DNA of 64,000 nt, from contig NZ_CP075338.1 of assembly GCF_023278365.1 (NCBI RefSeq), forward strand, positions 3,162,001 through 3,226,000, written 5' to 3'. The notes beneath the pieces are model-generated. The model saw only the letters and a list, made by a program, of their open reading frames with translations. It was not told the DNA's origin and did no database searches. Each line of letters opens with the position of its first letter. Position 1 is the stretch's first letter. The stretch is from Epilithonimonas zeae (GTDB lineage Bacteria; Bacteroidota; Bacteroidia; Flavobacteriales; Weeksellaceae). The position numbers and the translations under genes are program-made. This document shows, one piece after another, positions 60,408-64,000 of this stretch.

Positions 60408-61613
60408 ATGAATAACGTATATATAATAGACGGTGTCCGAACACCAATCGGAAAACTGAAAGGAAGTTTATCTTCCGTTCGTCCCGATGATATGGCGGCT
60501 TTTGTCATCAAAAAATTATTGGAAAGAAATCCAAACATTGACCAAAGCAGAATTTATGATGTTGTGTTAGGCTGTGCCAACCAAGCTGGCGAAGATAACA
60601 GAAACATCGCAAGAATGTCGGCTTTATTGTCTGGTTTGGATTATCACGTTCCTGGTGAAACGGTCAACAGGCTTTGTGCTTCCGGTTTATCTGCTGCAAT
60701 TAATGCGGCGAGAGCAATTCAGGTTGGCGACGCCGGTTTGATGATTTCGGGTGGTGTTGAAAATATGACACGTGGACCATTAGTGATTTCCAAATCTGAA
60801 AGTCCTTTTGGTGGCGATGCAAAAATTTATGATACGACTTTCGGCTGGCGTTTCATCAATCCGAAAATGAAAGAAATGTACGGCGTTGATGCAATGGGCG
60901 AAACGGCTGAAAACCTGGCTGAACGTGACCAAATTTCCAGAGAAGACCAGGATTTGTTTGCTTTTAATTCTCAACAAAAAGCAAAATTTGCTCAGGAAAA
61001 CGGAAGATTGTCTCAAGAAATTGTTGGCGTTAATATTCCTCAAAGAAAAGGCGACGATTTGATTTTCGATAAAGACGAATTTCCGAAAAATGATACCACT
61101 TTGGAAGGCTTATCAAAATTAAGAACGGCTTTTAAAAAAGATGGAACAGTCACTGCGGGAAACGCTTCCGGATTAAATGACGGTGCAGCGGTAAACTTAT
61201 TAGCATCAGACAACGCCATTAAAGAATTTGAATTGATACCAAAAGCAAGAATCGTTTCAAGTGCTGTTGTTGGTGTTGAGCCAAAGTTTATGGGAATTGG
61301 CCCGGTAAAAGCAGCAGAATTGGCATTGCAAAAAGCAGGATTAACCTTTGATGATATCGATGTTATTGAACTGAATGAAGCATTTGCTGCACAAAGTTTA
61401 GCGTGCATCAGAGCTTGGAATTTAGATGATAACGACCCGAGAATAAACCCGAACGGCGGCGCCATTGCGCTTGGGCATCCGCTGGGAATGAGTGGCGCAA
61501 GAATCCTGAATTCTGCAATGTATGAATTACAAAATCAAAATAAAAAATATGCGCTGGCAACAATGTGTGTTGGTTTGGGACAAGGTTTTGCGGTGATTAT
61601 TGAGAAAGTTTAG
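60408..61613 (+). CDS. paaJ: 3-oxoadipyl-CoA/acetyl-CoA thiolase (PaaJ/PcaF type)
   Basis: The 401-residue thiolase should cleave 3-oxoadipyl-CoA to succinyl-CoA and acetyl-CoA at the end of phenylacetate breakdown. The acylated Cys is in NRLCASGLSAAINAAR (near residue 90), His in GGAIALGHPLGMSGAR (near residue 358) and the second Cys in MCVGLGQG (near 388). It has the length of PcaF/PaaJ enzymes. The exact substrate is inferred from the operon. Confidence 0.92.
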   Translation: MNNVYIIDGVRTPIGKLKGSLSSVRPDDMAAFVIKKLLERNPNIDQSRIYDVVLGCANQAGEDNRNIARMSALLSGLDYHVPGETVNRLCASGLSAAINAARAIQVGDAGLMISGGVENMTRGPLVISKSESPFGGDAKIYDTTFGWRFINPKMKEMYGVDAMGETAENLAERDQISREDQDLFAFNSQQKAKFAQENGRLSQEIVGVNIPQRKGDDLIFDKDEFPKNDTTLEGLSKLRTAFKKDGTVTAGNASGLNDGAAVNLLASDNAIKEFELIPKARIVSSAVVGVEPKFMGIGPVKAAELALQKAGLTFDDIDVIELNEAFAAQSLACIRAWNLDDNDPRINPNGGAIALGHPLGMSGARILNSAMYELQNQNKKYALATMCVGLGQGFAVIIEKV

Positions 61614-61726
61614 TGAACTGTAAAATGTATTGATGTAAAAAGTATTCACGATTTGCATCAATATTTGAAGTAGTTACAATAAGTCATAAATACCTTTTAC
61701 ATTATACATAAATACAAAAAGAAATA

Positions 61727-63772
61727 ATGCAACTAGAAAATTACGCGCTCGGAAAATGGATAAAAGGAGAAGGAGAAGGGCAGGCTTTATATAATTCTAT
61801 CAATGGAGAATTGGTGGCAACAGCAACTTCCAAAGGTTTGGATTTTGGTGAAATGATGGATTATGCCAGAAAAATCGGCGGTCCAGCACTTAGAAAACTG
61901 ACGTTTCAGGAAAGAGGGCTGATGTTGAAGAAACTCGCTTTTCATTTGATAGAAAAGAAAGATATTTTCTACAAAGTCAGTTGGGCAACGGGCGCAACCA
62001 AAGCAGATTCCTGGGTAGATATCGAAGGCGGGATTGGAAACCTATTCTCGAATGCATCGCTGAGAAGGCAATTTCCGGACTTACCTTATTATATTGATGG
62101 CGATTCAGTGAAACTTTCGAAGGAAGGAACTTTTATCGGTCATCATATTTGTACACCGAAACACGGTGTTGCGATTCATATTAATGCCTTTAATTTTCCG
62201 GTTTGGGGAATGCTGGAGAAAATTGCAGTCAATCTTTTGGCTGGCGTTCCGGCAATCGTAAAACCTGCGACAGCAACAAGTTTTCTCACCGAAGTCGTCG
62301 TAAAAGAAATTATCGCTTCACAAATTTTACCGGAAGGAAGTCTTCAATTGATTTGCGGCTCAGCCAACGGAATATTGGATAATGTGACAATGGAAGATGT
62401 TGTGACGTTTACAGGTTCTGCTTCTACTGGAAAAATGCTGAAAGCGCATCCAAAAATTATTGAAGAATCGGTTCCTTTTAATTTGGAAGCAGACTCTTTG
62501 AACGCAATGGTTTTAGGAGAGGATGCAAAACCGGGAACTGCTGAATTCGATTTGTTCATCAAAGAAGCAACCCGCGAAATGACCACCAAAGCCGGACAAA
62601 AATGTACGGCAGTCAGACGATTATTAGTTCCTGCAGATTTGGTTGAAGATGTTCAGATTGCGCTTGGACAAAGGCTTTCAACGGTTGTCATCGGAGATCC
62701 GAATGTGGAAGGTGTGAGAATGGGTGCTTTGGCGAATAAAGATCAGGTAAAAGAAGTTTCCGAAAAAGTTCAGGAATTAGCCAAAACTCAGGAAATCGTT
62801 TTTGGAAATCTCGATAATTTTGAGGTGAAAGGCGCGGACAAAAACAAAGGCGCATTCATTTCTCCGATTTTATTCCTTAATTCTGACCCATTTAAATATA
62901 CAGATTGTCATAACATCGAAGCTTTCGGACCTGTGAGTACAATTATTCCATATAATAATCTCGACGAAGCGATTGAGTTGGCAAGAATGGGAAAAGGTTC
63001 GCTTTGTTGTTCAGTTGTGACGGCTGATGACGATTTTGCAAGAGATTTTGTTATCGGAGCTGCATCGATGCACGGACGAATTCTGATTCTCAATTCCGAT
63101 TGTGCGAAAGAAAGTACAGGTCACGGTTCGCCTTTGCCAATGCTGATTCACGGAGGTCCGGGAAGAGCCGGCGGTGGCGAGGAAATGGGCGGAAAGCGAG
63201 GTGTTCTTCATTATATGCAACGTACGGCGATTCAGGGCTCTCCAACGACTTTGACGCACATTACTCAGCAATATCAATACGGTGGAAAACAATGGGAAGA
63301 TAATATTCATCCTTTCAGAAAACATTTTGAAGAACTGAAAATCGGCGAAACTTATATCACTGCGAAACACACGGTTACAGAATCTGATATTACGAATTTT
63401 GCTAATGTTTCCGGTGATAATTTCTATGCGCATATGGATACAACGTCTTTGGAAGGAACGATATTCGAAGGCAGGGTTGCTCACGGCTATTTCATTTTGA
63501 GCAAAGCCGCGGGATTATTTGTTGACCCAAGAAAAGGTCCTGTTCTACTGAATTATGGTTTGGACGAATGTCGTTTTGTAAAGCCTGTTTATCCAGGAAT
63601 GACGATTGGTGTGAAATTTACCTGCAAAGAAAAAATTAATCAGGAAAAACGTGACGAAGAAGATATCGCCAAAGGAATCGTGCGATGGCTAGTCGATGTT
63701 TATGATGAGACTGGAGAGACTGTCGCAATTGCTACGATTTTGACAATGGTAAAAAAACTGAATCAAGAATAA
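61727..63772 (+). CDS. paaZ: Bifunctional ring-opening hydrolase/aldehyde dehydrogenase PaaZ
   Basis: The 681-residue protein fuses an aldehyde dehydrogenase (residues 1-515) and a MaoC-like hydratase (535-675). It opens oxepin-CoA and oxidises the resulting aldehyde. The ALDH half has Glu254 (FNLEADSLN) and Cys293 (GQKCTAVRR); the hydratase half has NFANVSGDNFYAHMD with the expected Asp and His. No frameshift is present. It follows the thiolase after 113 bases of unremarkable DNA. Confidence 0.95.
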   Translation: MQLENYALGKWIKGEGEGQALYNSINGELVATATSKGLDFGEMMDYARKIGGPALRKLTFQERGLMLKKLAFHLIEKKDIFYKVSWATGATKADSWVDIEGGIGNLFSNASLRRQFPDLPYYIDGDSVKLSKEGTFIGHHICTPKHGVAIHINAFNFPVWGMLEKIAVNLLAGVPAIVKPATATSFLTEVVVKEIIASQILPEGSLQLICGSANGILDNVTMEDVVTFTGSASTGKMLKAHPKIIEESVPFNLEADSLNAMVLGEDAKPGTAEFDLFIKEATREMTTKAGQKCTAVRRLLVPADLVEDVQIALGQRLSTVVIGDPNVEGVRMGALANKDQVKEVSEKVQELAKTQEIVFGNLDNFEVKGADKNKGAFISPILFLNSDPFKYTDCHNIEAFGPVSTIIPYNNLDEAIELARMGKGSLCCSVVTADDDFARDFVIGAASMHGRILILNSDCAKESTGHGSPLPMLIHGGPGRAGGGEEMGGKRGVLHYMQRTAIQGSPTTLTHITQQYQYGGKQWEDNIHPFRKHFEELKIGETYITAKHTVTESDITNFANVSGDNFYAHMDTTSLEGTIFEGRVAHGYFILSKAAGLFVDPRKGPVLLNYGLDECRFVKPVYPGMTIGVKFTCKEKINQEKRDEEDIAKGIVRWLVDVYDETGETVAIATILTMVKKLNQE

Positions 63773-63854
63773 ACTTAAGAAACAAAGAGAAAAGAATAAA
63801 GATAAAGGATTACAATTCGAAATTTTTATTCTTTCAATTATTTAATATTAATAA

Positions 63855-64000
63855 ATGGAAGCATACGTAACATCAACCATACAAAACGGAATAGGAACTA
63901 TTGAGTTTTTTCATCCGCAAAGCAACTCGATGCCGAGTTCTCAACTTAAAAATCTGGTAGAAGAAATTAATGACCTCAGTAAAAATGATGAGGTCAAAGT
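63855..64000 (+). CDS. Enoyl-CoA hydratase/isomerase, 3' end outside the window
   Basis: Only the first 48 codons are visible: MEAYVTSTIQNGIGTIEFFH and then PQSNSMPSSQLKNLVEEIND. The TIEFFHPQSNSMPSSQL stretch fits the crotonase-family start (TIxFxxPxxxNxxxxxL). It is probably PaaF (hydratase) or PaaG (isomerase) of the paa operon, which one cannot be told from this portion. The start is 82 bases after the paaZ stop. Confidence 0.75.
   Translation, partial: MEAYVTSTIQNGIGTIEFFHPQSNSMPSSQLKNLVEEINDLSKNDEVK

Noticed and set aside
1124-64000. tRNA or rRNA genes in intergenic gaps
   Set aside because: No cloverleaf with a CCA-type end and no conserved rRNA stretch was seen in any gap on either strand.

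Overview
The window is chromosomal DNA of a low-GC member of the Bacteroidota, class Flavobacteriia, most likely Chryseobacterium, Epilithonimonas or a close Weeksellaceae relative. The evidence is the set of lineage-typical families (GLPGLI protein, a type IX secretion sorting domain, a GH3 protein, a fused E1 dehydrogenase, an OmpA with thrombospondin type 3 repeats), promoter boxes of the form TAnnTTTG, weak Shine-Dalgarno sites, and many flavobacterial intergenic palindromes. No rRNA, tRNA, CRISPR array, insertion sequence or integrase is visible. The genus is an inference.

Layout. 1-9.9 kb is mostly core: the end of an OmpA porin, a YebC regulator, rplU-rpmA, a GH3 protein coupled to a small lipoprotein, an MFS carrier, a DUF218 protein, a ParE/RelE-type toxin-antitoxin pair, glmM and an orphan outer-membrane protein. 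9.9-12.4 kb is a ferrous iron operon (feoA, feoB and a 47-residue Cys-tailed membrane protein). 12.4-18.4 kb holds a GLPGLI protein, a DUF2520 dehydrogenase-like protein, an ECF sigma / membrane protein / Spy-like operon, and a PpiD-like chaperone. 18.5-27.6 kb is a plus-strand run: an MCE (MlaD-like) lipid transport protein, two HdrC/HdrB-like iron-sulfur proteins, a polytopic membrane protein, a glycosyltransferase, a flippase, a lipoprotein and serS. 27.7-33.3 kb has a PIF1-like helicase, ruvC and a two-domain M16 protease.

33.3-52 kb is mixed. It has an orphan 704-residue beta-helix protein resembling phage tail spikes, hemH with a cysteine-rich insert, a NifU-type scaffold, a gamma carbonic anhydrase, a BrkB-type membrane protein, DUF4407, guaB, a short BamA/TamA-like protein, a GIY-YIG nuclease enclosed by palindromic repeats, and a minus-strand run ending aroA to SDR.

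52.1-64 kb is a phenylacetate catabolic operon, cut by the window edge: fused E1 dehydrogenase, TetR regulator, paaE, paaA, paaB, paaC, paaD, 3-hydroxyacyl-CoA dehydrogenase, thiolase, paaZ and the start of an enoyl-CoA hydratase. A palindromic operator lies over the -33 box of a textbook Bacteroidetes promoter in front of the operon. The PaaABCE enzyme epoxidises phenylacetyl-CoA, PaaZ opens and oxidises the ring, and the beta-oxidation-like enzymes yield acetyl-CoA and succinyl-CoA. The E1 protein could feed phenylacetyl-CoA from an aryl-2-oxo acid, but that is inference.

The most distinctive unexplained structure is the non-coding layer. It includes two families of long structured repeats (4885-4995 with 33405-33508, and 38532-38612 with 56104-56187, the second pair showing compensatory changes in its closing stem), a family of GCTTCGA...CTCAG palindrome pairs that bounds and partly encodes a GIY-YIG nuclease gene, and a different palindrome in four of the larger gaps of the paa operon.
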